DNA of 64,000 nucleotides from Corynespora cassiicola (Eukaryota; Ascomycota; Dothideomycetes; Pleosporales; Corynesporascaceae). The DNA lies in contig JAEUWY010000006.1 in assembly GCA_022059125.1 (NCBI GenBank), positions 2,046,001 through 2,110,000 of the forward strand, given 5' to 3'. Made by a program: the position numbers and the translations under genes. The stretch's first letter is position 1, and every line of letters starts with the position of its first letter. The notes beneath the pieces were generated by a model. That model worked only from the letters and a program-made list of their open reading frames with translations. It made no database searches and had not been told where the DNA came from. Positions 10,904 to 22,292 of this stretch are shown here, in pieces.

Positions 10904-12250
10904 ATGAAGCTACTATCGGTCTTGCTTGCAGGTCTTTTCTGCACTGCTCAGGCTGTACCATTCCAACCTGGAGCTTCCTCGAACTCAGAAAGCAAACAAC
11001 TTCTCCAATCTGATCAATTGGTAGCTGAGAGTGTCTTGAAACTGCAAGAGCATATCAGTACTCATGGGCTCCCGAACCAGAATTGTACTTTGGAGAACGC
11101 AGCTGTCCGCCGCGAATGGTACGTATAGATTGCTCAGCTTTTTGAATGCCCTAACAAGATGCAGGTCCGCGCTCTCAACACGGGAGAAAAAAAATTATAT
11201 ATCTGCACTTCAATGCCTCATGACAATTCCGGCAAAGACGCCAGAAGCGATTGCCTCGGGGGCAAGGAGTCGCCTGGATGACTTTGTGGTCACGCATGTG
11301 CACCAATCATTGTCAATCCACGGGACTGGGAACTTTCTAGCATGGCACCGCTACTACACCTGGGCATTCGAACAGGCACTACGAAATGAATGTGGATATA
11401 AAGGTTATCAGCCGTGAGTGTTACATCAACTACATAGAACAGTTCCAAGCATTGACGCTCTGCAGCTACTTCAACTGGCCTCAGTGGGCAGACGACCCGG
11501 CCAAGTCCCCCCTTTTTGATGGCAGCGACACGAGTTTGTCAGGAGACGGGGCATTTGTCCCCGGCCGTGCGTCAATGTGCGTGCTTGACGATCTAAACTG
11601 CGACATGATGCTTCCCCCCGGCTCAGGGGGTGGCTGCTTGACTTCCGGACCACTCCAGAACTTCACCCTCAATATGGGACCCTTGGCGCCTCTCCAAAAA
11701 GGTATCCAACCCAACCCCGAGCCATCCGGTCTAGGGTACAATCCACGGTGTATCATTCGCGACCTCAACCGCAACGCTTCGGCCGAGACAAACGACGACG
11801 CAGTTGCTTCCTTGATTCGAGATAGTCCAGATCTCCACACTTTCCAGAACACCTTCAACGGCGACACGAGAAATGGCAAGCTGGGCATTCACGCCGCAGG
11901 CCATTACTTAATCGGCGGCGATGCAGGGTCCGACTTTTTCTTCTCACCTGCCGATCCTACGTGTTCGTACACCCAGTCCTTGTTTCGGAAATATTCACTA
12001 ATTCAGAGCGAATCTAGTCTTCTTCCACCATGCTATGTCCGATCGCACGTGGTGGGCATGGCAGAACTTTGATCTTACCACTCGCCAGGATACGATTGAC
12101 GGCACAATCACAATGCGAAACCATCCACCGAGCCGCAACGCAACGCTTGACGATACGATTGACCTGGAAGAACAGCTTGGTCTCCCAGTCCTCCCGATTC
12201 GTGATCTGACTAGCACCATGAGTGGGCCATTCTGTTACATATATGCTTGA
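10904..12250 (+). CDS. Secreted tyrosinase (type 3 copper monophenol monooxygenase)
   Basis: Tyrosinases hydroxylate phenols and oxidise catechols to quinones through two copper ions. Four exons (10904-11118, 11165-11413, 11466-11962, 12018-12250) encode 397 residues. The N-terminus is a signal peptide (KLLSVLLAGLFCTAQA). The CuA site has its histidines in HGTGNFLAWHRYYTW, followed by PYFNWPQWA across the second splice. The CuB site reads HAAGHYL and then SPADPTFFFHHAMSDRTWW across the third. Introns 1 and 2 have strong donors (GTACGT, GTGAGT). The third donor is unusual (GTTCGT), chosen because it alone rebuilds the DPTFFFHH motif; a nearby GTGTTC donor would insert extra residues there. It is shorter than melanin tyrosinases with a C-terminal lid domain and resembles the short secreted form. 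A role in tailoring the cluster product is inference. Confidence 0.92.
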
Positions 12251-14290
12251 GTACGTGTAAGAACAGAGGTAGAAAGTATTGTAATGTAGTGCATGGAGGA
12301 GATCTGCACCGTACGGGCATTTGCACCAGCTATCTAAGCTTTACCCTGACTGTCGTTCTAAAATCTCTTTGCCTATGTGGATTTTGTTTTGTTTTTCTAC
12401 TGCGCAGTCTATATAGACTTTTATATTTTAGATGCCCTCTCTAGTCTATAATTCCAATACATTCTTTTACTTCTTTTTTTTATTATCAACGTACCTAATG
12501 AGCGAACCCGACAAATAAGCAAGCCAGACACTTTTACTAAAATACTAAAACTTTCTACTTTTTCTTATTAATACTACTATAGTCGAGACTTGATGGAATA
12601 CTCGTCAAAGTGGTTGAGGTGGAGTTCCACGGTTCATAGCCCCAACACACAAAAATGCCGGGACATCCAGAGGGCCACAAAACAACATTGGCAGAGCGTC
12701 GAGACAAAAGTTTGCACGAATAAAGTAATGAAATGAGTCGCAGTACAGTCATGCACAATGTAGTTTGAGATTCTGCCCACAAATTGCTTTCGAGGCCATC
12801 GTAGACGGTATCTCTACAAATACAGCGACGGAAGACCACGTCAGCGTCAAATCTATGGTTCCAAATATTGTCGCTTCTCGCGTTGTGATGAACCAGCTGT
12901 TGGCCTTTGATGGCGACTAAGTCATTTTGATGGTAGGTAGATGGAGCCTCAGTTGTTTTGCGCGAGGGTTGTCTTGATCTTTGATCGAGATGCTGGGCTC
13001 GGGAGCCATTTTGTGGATTTAAAAAGGTGCAGAAACCAATCTGGGGAAAACGTCAGTTCGATGTCTTGGAAGAAGAATATACCGACTTACGCATGGAAGC
13101 CATGGCTGAATGTTAAGATTGAGACAGGACGCAAAAAACCAATGACTCGGCCACCTCCCAACCTCCGGCGGGCCCGTTAGGGTGCCGGAATTGTCGTTGA
13201 GGCCGCGTTCACCCTCCATCTGTTGTGCAATTGCCGCCCGTAGTTCGGTACCGGTAGACTGGCGTTCCCGCCCCACAACGTAATAGTGGGGTCGGGGACC
13301 GGACTCTGGGGTTAGACCTTCTCGCACGGTACGATGCGATACGTGGGCATGGATGATCCACGTCCCGACTGCGCAAATTAAAAACGGCATTGCGCAGCCA
13401 AGGAACCTGGTCCTGGACTCCTAGTGGGTGAAGAAGGCACAGGCTACCGCAACCGGTGCGCCGAAGGGGCACAGCAGGAACTTGGAAAAGAAGAGAGTAG
13501 ATAAAAAACGGTCTTGTTCCCTCGGGGGGACAAAATGTCTGCGGAAAAATGCATTCATAACAATTTTAAAAAGGACATATAGGAATGGATATCTAATGAG
13601 TGGAAGTAAAGCCTGGCGGAGGTTGTCTGGTAGGCTAAAAGGAGGCTGGGGGAAGACGTCGTTTTGTTCATGGCTCCTGCCTCATCGCAACTTCCCAAAG
13701 ACGATTTGCCTTTCCCCTTTCAGCAATCGAGACGCCAGAGCTTCCTAGTTGTGCAGGTGCGGTGCAGTCTATCTTCAAAGTGGCAATTATGCGGCTTTAG
13801 TGCATTACGATGGGTTTGCAATACCGTCCGCCTTTAGGTTTTGTCGGTTAGGGTTCTCTGTCGCCCCCATAATGCCTTTTCACCACAGGCTAAACACCAA
13901 ACTCCTACCAATGCCGCTGCAATCACGTGATCACGCAATATAATTCCATGGTGTTTTTTGCATGGCAGGTACGTTTCTAGTACCTAAGTTGTGTATATTC
14001 CATCACATGGCATTTTGCTTAATCATGGCCCCATCTTCGTCCACGGAGTCCTGGTTAAGCCAGGGTCCGAACACAGGCAGCAGCGGCGTTGCACCGCCTT
14101 ATCAGACAACCGATTATATTACATCTGACGAACAGTGCGACGTTAAGAACTCGAAGTCCGCCAATCGGTCGAGAAAAAAAAGAAGACAGATTTGGGGCTG
14201 TGCAATGGGGTATTTGATTAAATATCGGACTTTTGGCTTCCAACCCTCACCAAAAACATCCATTAGAATTATCAGTGGGGATTTTCATTT
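12251..14290. other. Gene-poor spacer
   Basis: No gene I can support. AT-rich flanks enclose a GC-richer core (about 13000-13480). On the minus strand that core gives hydrophobic frames (for example GCAMPFLICAVGTWIIHAH) interrupted by a stop, possibly the remnant of a membrane-protein gene. The plus frame from the ATG at 14025 ends in a basic stretch (SRKKRRQIW), but no splice joins it in phase to the gene at 14291. Confidence 0.4.
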
Positions 14291-15186
14291 ATGCAACTAA
14301 ATGTGGTGATCATACTTTTATTGATATGGGCTATCGGTATATATTCAATGTGGATCACTTCACACTTTACCATGAGAAGGCGGGGAAGAACGGAGGTAGC
14401 TGGTGAGCAAAAGGCTATATTTGAACTTGCAAACGCTATGCATGAGCAGCTTTTCCGACACATGAAGGACATATCGAATCAACCCGAGGCGAGCATCTCC
14501 AAATGCATTACGCAAGACCTGCACGGCGGAGAAATTTCTTACAGACCACAACTTGTCTTAGCAGATGGAAGTGTAGATCGAAGGTTACTCTGGGAGCTAA
14601 AGCTGTGGTTGATGAAAGAGAAATGGTGGCTTATTTCTCTCTGTGTTTTGGGTGCTGGGACTAGGATATATGGAGTTTACAACCCCTATACGCTTATTCA
14701 CGCATGGGCTATTGTTGGGCCAACTTTTACGTTCGCAGTTACCATTCCTGTCGGGACAACTTTTACGTTCGCAGTTACCATTCCTGTCGGGACAAGTAAC
14801 AGGAGTAGAGTCATCTTATTCTTCTGGTCAGTATGGATACTCAATTTCTTACCTGTCCTCGTATTTTTTCTGTATGACTACCAGACGCTATGGAGGTATG
14901 TATCGCCGGCTTCTCTTTTCTATTTTTTTTTCTTAACATATCTAAATTTATATATTAATATCATCTGTTTTATATTTTCGACGATTTATTAAGTGTGTGT
15001 AATAGACTGGGAATTTTCAACTAGCTTTTATACTTATTATTCTGTACAATAGTATGCAGAGCAATTTTTCTTAAATTTAGGCTACAATATTTTGCCCTTG
15101 GCAGACCGTTTTCACGCTACAATTGGTCTATCGAATATTTTGGCACCGTACGAGAACCCGAGTTGGGCGTACACACTAAGCCATGA
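14291..15186 (+). CDS. Unrecognised membrane protein (236 aa) with internal tandem duplication
   Basis: I do not recognise the family. Two exons (14291-14895 and 15081-15186) keep frame across a 185-nt intron with donor GTATGT and acceptor TTTAG. An N-terminal membrane segment (VVIILLLIWAIGIYSMW) is followed by a polar region of about 90 residues and then several hydrophobic segments (WWLISLCVLGAG, VILFFWSVWILNFLPVLVFFL). The tail after splicing runs LWRLQYFALGRPFSRYNW and ends at 15186. Residues about 145-168 are a twelve-residue unit repeated exactly (TFTFAVTIPVGT twice) because 36 bp are tandemly duplicated. The start is the first ATG after an in-frame stop at 14264, but an upstream exon from 14025 is possible. 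The intron is long, so the 3' end is uncertain. Confidence 0.45.
14721..14792 (+). repeat. Perfect 2 x 36-bp tandem duplication
   Basis: Positions 14721-14756 and 14757-14792 are identical. The unit length is a multiple of three, so the duplication adds twelve residues without shifting the frame. Perfect identity implies a recent event. Confidence 0.95.
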
Positions 15187-15569
15187 ACTTGGTTTAGTCA
15201 GAGCGAATGAATTGTCACTTGAATATGAAGACGAAAAGGAAGATCAGTCGCTTGCATACTTGCTACGTGCTAGCGTGGAAGCTAACCATGATAGCCGCGT
15301 ATTTTGTCGCCTTAGTGCTACCGAGTGGCACAGTACTCGATTGACATGCTCGAGGGAAGAATAGTGAGTAACTAGTGATCATTACGGCATGATAAGTTCT
15401 TCCGATGCCCGCAAATAAGGCGGCTACCCAGTACCGAACGATGTATTCAACCTAGGAACCAAGCAGAAACAATGTATGTGTCTTACTCGTCGCATGTTCC
15501 AGCGGTTCTTCCGCCATACAATTTCTACTCTTTACATCTGAACTATTATCGCACAAAGAAATCAAATAT
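15187..15569. other. Intergenic
   Basis: A plus-strand frame (15092-15364) starting at TTG overlaps the last exon of the membrane protein in another phase and has no family motif. Nothing else seen. Confidence 0.4.
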
Positions 15570-15786
15570 GAAGGCCGTCATCATCAAAGAGCATGGTGTG
15601 GCTGCTGTCGCTGACATCAAAGAACAGTCGGTGCGGCCGGATTATTTCAGAGTCAAGACAGTCGCGCTGAGCATGAACGTCACGGATCTACATCACACTT
15701 CAGGTGCGGGTCGTGTTGGATGCATCCTCAGGGTTGGCTTGTCTGGTATCGTTGAAAAAGTGGGTCCAGGGTGCAAGTCAGATTTT
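15568..15786 (+). pseudogene. 5' fragment of a medium-chain dehydrogenase/enoyl-reductase-like gene
   Basis: The frame starts MKAVIIKEHGVAAVADI and continues through HHTSGAGRVG to VEKVGPGCKSD. This is the GroES-like N-terminus of a zinc-type quinone oxidoreductase or trans-acting enoyl reductase. Family members have roughly 340-370 residues; here only about 73 are present. The frame then runs into a T9 tract and a lysine-rich A-rich stretch and stops near 15820. I found no catalytic-core or nucleotide-binding sequence downstream. The usual GCDLSG-type string reads RVGLSG here. Enoyl reductases of this type often accompany fungal polyketide synthases, so this may be a decayed cluster member; that link is inference. 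Confidence 0.7.
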
Positions 15787-17864
15787 TTTTTAAAAAGAAA
15801 AAGAAAAAGCGATGTTTAAACACTTAAATAAGCCAGCCGAGATCAAGCTGTCAAATAGAGAATTCCATACAACAGTCTGAAGTTAGGTTGACCCTCGGGA
15901 CCATGTTATTTGTTTTAACATTCAATTCGCCCACAAATTGGCAGCCCTGGTGCATCATCTACTGGGGTATTGACTCTTTGACGCTGCTGAAAACGTCAGT
16001 TCCCAAGTTATAATTGTAAGCTAAAACCTGACCTTCAACAATTGGCCTTCAGAAGTCTCCACGGGAATGATTGCCGCTGCAGCTGAAGCGATTCCGAACA
16101 AAAATAGCGACTGAAATCATCACCTTCATAGTGAGGCAGGTTGAGGTTGATATATATTTTGAAAATAGCTCTTGAAGGTTGGAATTTGGAATGCTGATTC
16201 TCAATTGCTGTGCTTCAATGTATGATGAGGAGTATAGTGTTATCGGTGAGCATATATTCACAGGTTCCAAGTAAATACTTATATACTCGCTGCCTAAAGT
16301 TAAGAAGAGAGCCAGACTGTAACAGGTGCATGCGCACGTCACTTTCCGAAGCTTCCGAAACCTCCTATACCTGAGATTGCTAGGTAGTGTCTGTGATCTA
16401 CTTCAGTAGCCCGGCCGAGACCCCGTATCATATAGCAAATCAATATATCCCTCCCCTAGCAGTAGAAGTTTGGCCCCTTTATTACAAGAAGCTTTGGTCA
16501 GTGCTGCATCAGCGTCTCTGTCCAAATTCACACAAGAGCGGCGGCATCTGGCCGTTCTAGTTGTTCTGGCCTCTTAACTTGGCCTTACATGTACCTGTAA
16601 CAGGCATTTTGGATTCATGATTTTATTTAAATGCAGCGTAGTTGTGCGGTACTGCTAGCCTAGACTAAGACTTGTAACTTGGTACTGTCTATTCTTCGCT
16701 ACTCTAATGTGTGCTGTCCGACCTGATTACTAACTCTCTTGAAAACGGGTAGCCTAAAGTGCAGGCCACAGCTCGGAGATGAGACTCTGCTAGATAGTGC
16801 ACGTCTCCAAGATTGGTTCTCTTACTCTCCACTCGTTGAAATGCTTCAACAAGGGGGAACACGTTGCACAACTCCTCAGACGCCGTCTATTAGCCCCTTG
16901 TGAGACGAAGTACTAGGAAAAAGGCGGCGGATGATCACTAATCCAATGTAATTCGAAGCTAATGTGCTCTACGAATGTCGAGGCATGCATTTATCTGGGG
17001 GTCTCGAGACCGGAATCCTACCATGTACATGTTGCACCGATTTATAGTCTAAATAGTGAGGAATATAAGTAGATGACTGCCAATAATGCTGCTTGATCTC
17101 TACTGCTTCCTCCTTTTCCATGTTCATCGCCTTACTAAAACTAGAGTAGCACTACAACTTAAAGCAGTATTCTGCTTTTTTAACTACATGTATAGTAACA
17201 GGTGATGAGTAAAATACTTTGTTAGCTAAGTAGTCAGCTTAAAACATTCTTTCGCGTTTTAGCGTTTCACTGACTACCTGTAATAGTAAACAATTAGAGG
17301 ATCTAGATTCTGCCAAGCGATCGCTAGGTTATGAAATATTTAGTTATTCAGAAAGAATAAACAAAAAGACGGGAACTAGGGACCAAAAAGCACAAATGGC
17401 ACACACAGGGGCTGTCTCTCATAATTAGTGATACAAAGCTCTAACTTGGCGAAGTAAAAGAACAGCCGTTAACAACGTCAGAACATTCGGCTGTTGTAAA
17501 ATAGATAACCTGGCCTTGAGAATTATTTATTCTAGTTGTACCATAATGAGATGTAGCCCGGTTTGTGTTCTCTATCTGTGGCGTGCTTCCTCCCTTGAGA
17601 GAGCAGTACTAGAAAACGAGATCGCGCTGAAGCCCATCACACATCACACAACACAATTTCCCCATCATCTCATCGGAAAAACACCCAAAGAGCTTCGAAA
17701 AGCCAAAATCTAGTGTATATTTATTTTTCATCCAGATATTCTATACAGCTCCCTCTACACTGTACTGCATCCCATGACCGTCATATGCAAGCCCGCACTT
17801 GTGCGCACCATCGATCCAAGTATTCTTCTCCTATCCATACACAACTCCCTCAATAAAATTTCCT
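15787..17864. other. AT-rich gene-poor tract up to the core block
   Basis: No supportable gene. Features are a short hairpin at 17161-17179 (AAAGCAG/CTGCTTT) and a dispersed-repeat copy at 17564-17626. Base composition then changes to GC-rich coding DNA, suggesting the border of the accessory region. Confidence 0.5.
17564..17626. repeat. Dispersed repeat, copy B (diverged)
   Basis: Shares TGTGTTCT, CTGTGGCGTGCTTCCTC and TTGAGAG with copies at 10051 and 45811 but carries several substitutions. It lies 240 bp from the end of the aminotransferase gene, at the accessory/core border. Confidence 0.7.
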
Positions 17865-19417
17865 CTATGCCTTGTATCCCACCTCCGCAAGCGACTCCTT
17901 CAACGACTCAATCGCCTTTGTAATATCCGGCCTCTCAGAATCCGTGACACTGACACCCATATGTCCAAAGCGGATATACTTTGCAGCAATCTCCTTGTGC
18001 AAGCCGCCGGCGAAGATGACGCCCTTCTTCAGGAGGCTCGGGAGGACGTCGGGAGGGGTGTAGCCGTCGGGCAGGTAGATGGCGGTCATGCCGTTGGCCT
18101 GGTTGTCCGGATTGGAGGCGAGCTGTTTGAGGCCGAGGTCGGCGACGGCCTTCTTGACCTTTTGGGAGGCGGCCTTGTGGTCTGCGAAGCGCTGCTCCAG
18201 AGGTCGCGAGAGGATCTGGGTGAGGGAGGTGTGGAGGGCGTGGATGAGTTGGGGGGAGGGGGTGGCGAAGTAGGAGGCCTTCTTTGCCTCGTAGTTTTGC
18301 ATGACTGGGATTCTTGTTAGTGAGATGATAGGGGGAGGTGAGAGGGATGCGCACTTGGGAGCCAGTTCTTCCACGAGCCAAAATAGGATGTGGGCCTGGT
18401 CTTCCTCGCCTTGAACACTTCAATGGCGCGGCCGGAAACCATAAGGATGCTCAGACCAGCAGGGCATCCGATGGCCTTTTGCGAGGCAGTGAGAACGACG
18501 TCGAGCTTCCACTCGTCAAACTTGATCTCCTCGCAGCCGACACTGCAGACACCGTCCACAATGACCAAAGTCTCTGGGCTGACCCTGTGCACAAGCTCGC
18601 TGAGAGCCTTGAGCTCGCTCAACACACCGGTCGAGGTATCCACGTGGGTGACGGTCAAAAGCTTGTACTTCTTCTCCTTGAGCGCCTTCTCGATTTCGTC
18701 GAGCTGTGGTCGCTCACCAATGGGGGCCTTGAGCTGGGTGGCCTTCACGCCGTACGTCTCCAAGCAGTCGGCGAACGAGTCGGCAAAGTATCCAGTGTGC
18801 AGGACGAGAGCCTCGTCGCCAGGCTCGGCAAGGTTCGCGGCGACCTGGTCCCAGCCAAGGGTTCCGGAACCGGAAATGACAAAGGGCTGCGCGGCGGGAT
18901 CGGTGGACTGGAAGAGCTTCCGCAGGCTCGAGAGGACCTCGCTGAAGGTGTTTACAAAGGGCTGGCCGACATGCGACTCGCTGTGTCCGTTAGTGGGGGA
19001 GCATGTACGTCACGGCCAGACGGAGGCATACCTGTAGTGGCTCATGGACTGGAGAACTGCATCGTCAAACTCAATGGGGCCTGGGATCATTAGGGCGGGG
19101 TGGGGTGGTTGGTTCGACATCTTCTTTGGAATCTCCGGCTCTGGCTCGGGCTCTTTGGCTTTGGGAGGTGGTGAGGGCGGCGAGGGTGGTTTAAGGTCGG
19201 CCTTTGCGGTTCCTTGTTCGTCTTCAAGATGGGCGGAGCGTTCAGTGGAAAAGGGAGTGTTGAGTTCGAGGAACGGCTTCGAGTCTAAATGCCGTGAGAT
19301 GAGGTTGAGGCGGGACGCCGGCGAAGCGCGTGAGGGAGCCAGGTTGACGTATTGGGAGGGGGAGGGGTAGAAACGGTAACTCCAGGAGCAAAGGGCTCGG
19401 CGCGGGGCAGCAAGCAT
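17865..19417 (-). CDS. Alanine-glyoxylate aminotransferase (AGXT/AGX1 family), two possible starts
   Basis: This PLP enzyme transfers the amino group of alanine to glyoxylate, giving glycine and pyruvate. Exons are 19032-19417 (or 19032-19120), 18355-18980 and 17865-18304. The internal ATG at 19120 (MSNQPPHPALMIPGPIEF) gives 384 residues, the usual family length. The ATG at 19417 adds 99 in-frame residues with no stop. That extension starts MLAAPRRALCSWSYRF, is rich in Arg and Ser with no acidic residue for about 45 positions, and looks like a mitochondrial presequence followed by a Pro/Glu-rich linker. The PLP lysine lies in TASQKAIGCPAG, after VDGVCSVG. The C-terminus ends GYKA, not a classical peroxisomal signal. 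Both introns have good CTAAC branch sites. It diverges from the gene at 20053. Confidence 0.93.
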
Positions 19418-20052
19418 CCGGTCTTCGGAGGTGAGCGGCAGACAGATGGGATTGGCGAGGAGCGGATGTTGACGGGATTTTCGCACTCAATTGAGTTGGA
19501 TTCGCGATGCACGCAAAAAGCGGAAGAGCCAGCAGACGGCGGCGAATGCAGAGAGGACGTTTGTCAGGAGAAATTGCGGGCTCCGTGATTGGGGAGACGG
19601 GATGACACGGACTGGAGGATGGACTCGGCCGGATTTATCAATTGAAGCTGCTGCGAGTGCTTTTTCGTGGCCGAGGAAATTTCTTCGGTGCGCCTGAGAC
19701 TGGGAGGGAATTCCGAACTGCCGTTGTCTACTAGGACGGGGGGCTCCGCTGCGGCTCCGATGCGTGGGCTGGGGCAGCGCGCGACACCGCCGCGTGGGTG
19801 AGCATCAGGGCACGTGACGTGCCACCCGCTCGGCAGGCACACGGGGCGCGGGTCGGCTGTTGTCACGACAGGACAGGGACAGGCCGACTCTATTTACTCG
19901 TCCCCTTTAGCGCGCCCAAACATCAACACCACGCCGTACCTAGGCACCACGGCTGTCCCCCCGCTCTATGCCTTCCAACGCCACCGATACACTTGCACCC
20001 CACTACAGATATCGCATAGTTCCCTAGCCAGCACCTCCATTGCGACGCGACC
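19418..20052. promoter_or_regulatory. Shared divergent promoter, aminotransferase and 20053 gene
   Basis: GC-rich 635-bp gap between divergent genes. It contains CACGTGACGTG (about 19810) and a TACCTAGGCA motif at 19937. If the shorter aminotransferase start is used, positions 19121-19417 become 5' leader. Confidence 0.4.
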
Positions 20053-22292
20053 ATGCGCCTCACGCGAGCTGCACTGCGCGCCGAAGCCACACAGACCACC
20101 CTCCAGGGTGACACTCAAACCGTGGACGCGTCAAACACGCAGGCCGACCTTAGGCGCGTTCCTTTGGGCGAGGTCTCCGCCAACGCCCCATCCGATACCC
20201 TGGAAATCGAGCAAGCGCCGCCCACCAAGATGCCGCCAAAGAAGTCCAAAGCTAAAGGGGGTGCCAAGAAGGGTGCTCGCGGAAAGAATACCAAGGACAT
20301 TGGGGAGATGCACGTTGAAGTCGTCGAGATCAACGCCGATGGACGAGACGGTGCGGGGAGCCCTGCGAGTGATGCGCCCGTGGATGAGCTGGCAAATGCG
20401 CCCACGAACGGTATGTCGCCAGGATCGCGCTGTGAGCCTAATAAGATTGCCAGCTAATAGTGCCGTGCGCAGATATTACCCAAGTCCCGATGAGCGACAT
20501 GCGTCCTGCAAGTCCACCATCACGCGCTGTTCGCATGACACGTCGCCAGTTGGCAAAACAGGAGGAGGAGTTGTCCAAGTCACAACGCCCTCAACCCCAG
20601 CCCGAGCCAGTCGTCGAACCTGTAGTCGAAGACGCTACTGCCGGCGCCCAAGAGGAAAATGCGGAAGCTGCGGAATCGCCAGAAGAGAAGCAAGAGTTGA
20701 CCAAAGACACTGAACCTAGCACAGCAGAAGACCAAAAAGCTGACACTCACGAGGAGCCTGAGGCCACTGCATCCGAAGTTACTAGCCCAATTCAAATCAC
20801 AGTCGAGGCGCAAGAGCCCGAAGCCGTCGCCCCGTCCGTAGAAGTAACTTCAGAGCTTGAGCCGAAGACGCTGACTGCAGACAAGCCATGTGAAGAGGAC
20901 TCAACCCCAGCGACAAGCCGCACCCCCAGCCGGGCGCCGTCTCGAAGCCCCTCGAGGTCTCCTGCAAAGACTCCAATGCGTCTTGAACAGTCTTTTGAAG
21001 CCATTGATGCTCTCGAGGAGGCCTTGGACAATGTAGGTAAAGCCTTTGGCGATTTCGATGGACTGGACGAGGAGAAGTCGCCCAAAAAGGCACGCTTCCC
21101 ACGAGATGTTACCGCTCCCACCGCACGTGGTGATGCCGCCAAAAAGTCCTCGGCCGCCCCTAGGGTGTCGAAAGCACCCAGTGCTGCTGCGCCCAAGTCG
21201 CTGAAGCCAGAAAAGGCACGGCCATCACTCGGACGTGCCGCAAGCACTCGTGCTGCATCCAACAAGGACAAGGAGGCTAGAAAGGGGTCAGCAGAGGTGG
21301 TCGACTATTTGGCGGCCAAACGTCGACCCATCAGCATGACGTTCCCTGCTCCTCCGCCACCGCCCAAGTCCACCAAAGCGCCCACCAAGCCAACGTTCCA
21401 ACTCTCTAGTGATGCTGTCGCCGCGAAGCTCAAGGCGCAAAAGGAGGAGCGACTGAAGCGTGAAGCGGAAGGACAGGCTCCCAAGGCACGCCCCTTGAGC
21501 ATGCCTCCGCCACCCAAGTCGACCAAGCCGCCTACAAAGCCAAACTTCCAGCTGCCGGGCGAGGCCATCGCGGCCAAGCTCAAGGCTCAGAGAGAGGAGC
21601 GTCTGAAGCGCGAGGCCGAGGGAGAGGCAAGGGCTCCGCGCCCCCTGAGCATGCCCCCTCCTCCCAAGTCCACGAAGCCGCCCACGGTCCCCAACTTCAA
21701 GCTCCCTGGCGAGGAAATCGCGGCGAAGCTCAAGGCGCAAAAGGAAGAGCGCCTCAAGCGCGAAGCAGAGGAGGCAGAAGCCGCCAAAAAGGCCGCCCTC
21801 AAGGCGCGCCCTGCTCCCTCGCGGAAGCCTGCACCTCTCCCTATCCGCCAAGCCTCGACCAGCCGTACACGCGAACAGGCATTGTCCAAAGACGATATCC
21901 CCGGCGTCACCATCTCCGCGCCCCCGCGCCGCACCTCGTCCTCCCACCGCTCCAGCATTCTGGTGCCGGCGCGCTCCGTCTCCACCTCCTCGGCTACGTC
22001 CTCGCGCAACAGCCTCTCGCTCGTCCCCTCGAACCCGGGCCCTGTGGTCAAGTCGACCGTCACGCCCGAGGACGTGGCCACGCAGCGCCTCAAGGGCCGC
22101 GAGATCTTCAACAAGGACCGCACGTATACCGAGGAGCGGGAGCGGGAGCGTCGCGAGAAGGAGGAAGCGGCCAAGAGGGCGAGGGCAGAGGCTGCGGAGA
22201 GGGGACGCATTGCAAGTCGCGAGTGGGCGGAGCGGCAGAGGAAGAAGATGATGGGGGTGATGGGGAAGATGACGGGTAAGGGGGCTGCTTGA
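20053..22292 (+). CDS. Conserved-looking low-complexity protein with three about 50-residue repeats (725 aa)
   Basis: I cannot name a family. Two exons (20053-20410 and 20473-22292) encode 725 residues. The N-terminus is basic with a Lys-rich stretch (PPKKSKAKGGAKKGARGK). The middle is Glu/Pro/Ser-rich and likely disordered, with an SRTPSRAPSRSPSRSP run. Residues about 404-556 hold three copies of a unit with the core PPPPKSTKPPTKPNFQLPGE followed by AAKLKAQREERLKREAE, a likely single charged helix per copy. The C-terminus has another charged helix (YTEERERERREKEEAAKRAR) and a KKMMGVMGKMTGKG tail. Repeated proline linker plus charged helix is seen in some cytoskeleton-associated proteins, but that is only resemblance. 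Codon use fits a real gene. Confidence 0.85.

Noticed and set aside
13019..13480. Minus-strand hydrophobic frames that might be a membrane protein
   Set aside because: The frame is cut by a stop, splice signals are poor and no family is recognisable; at best a remnant.
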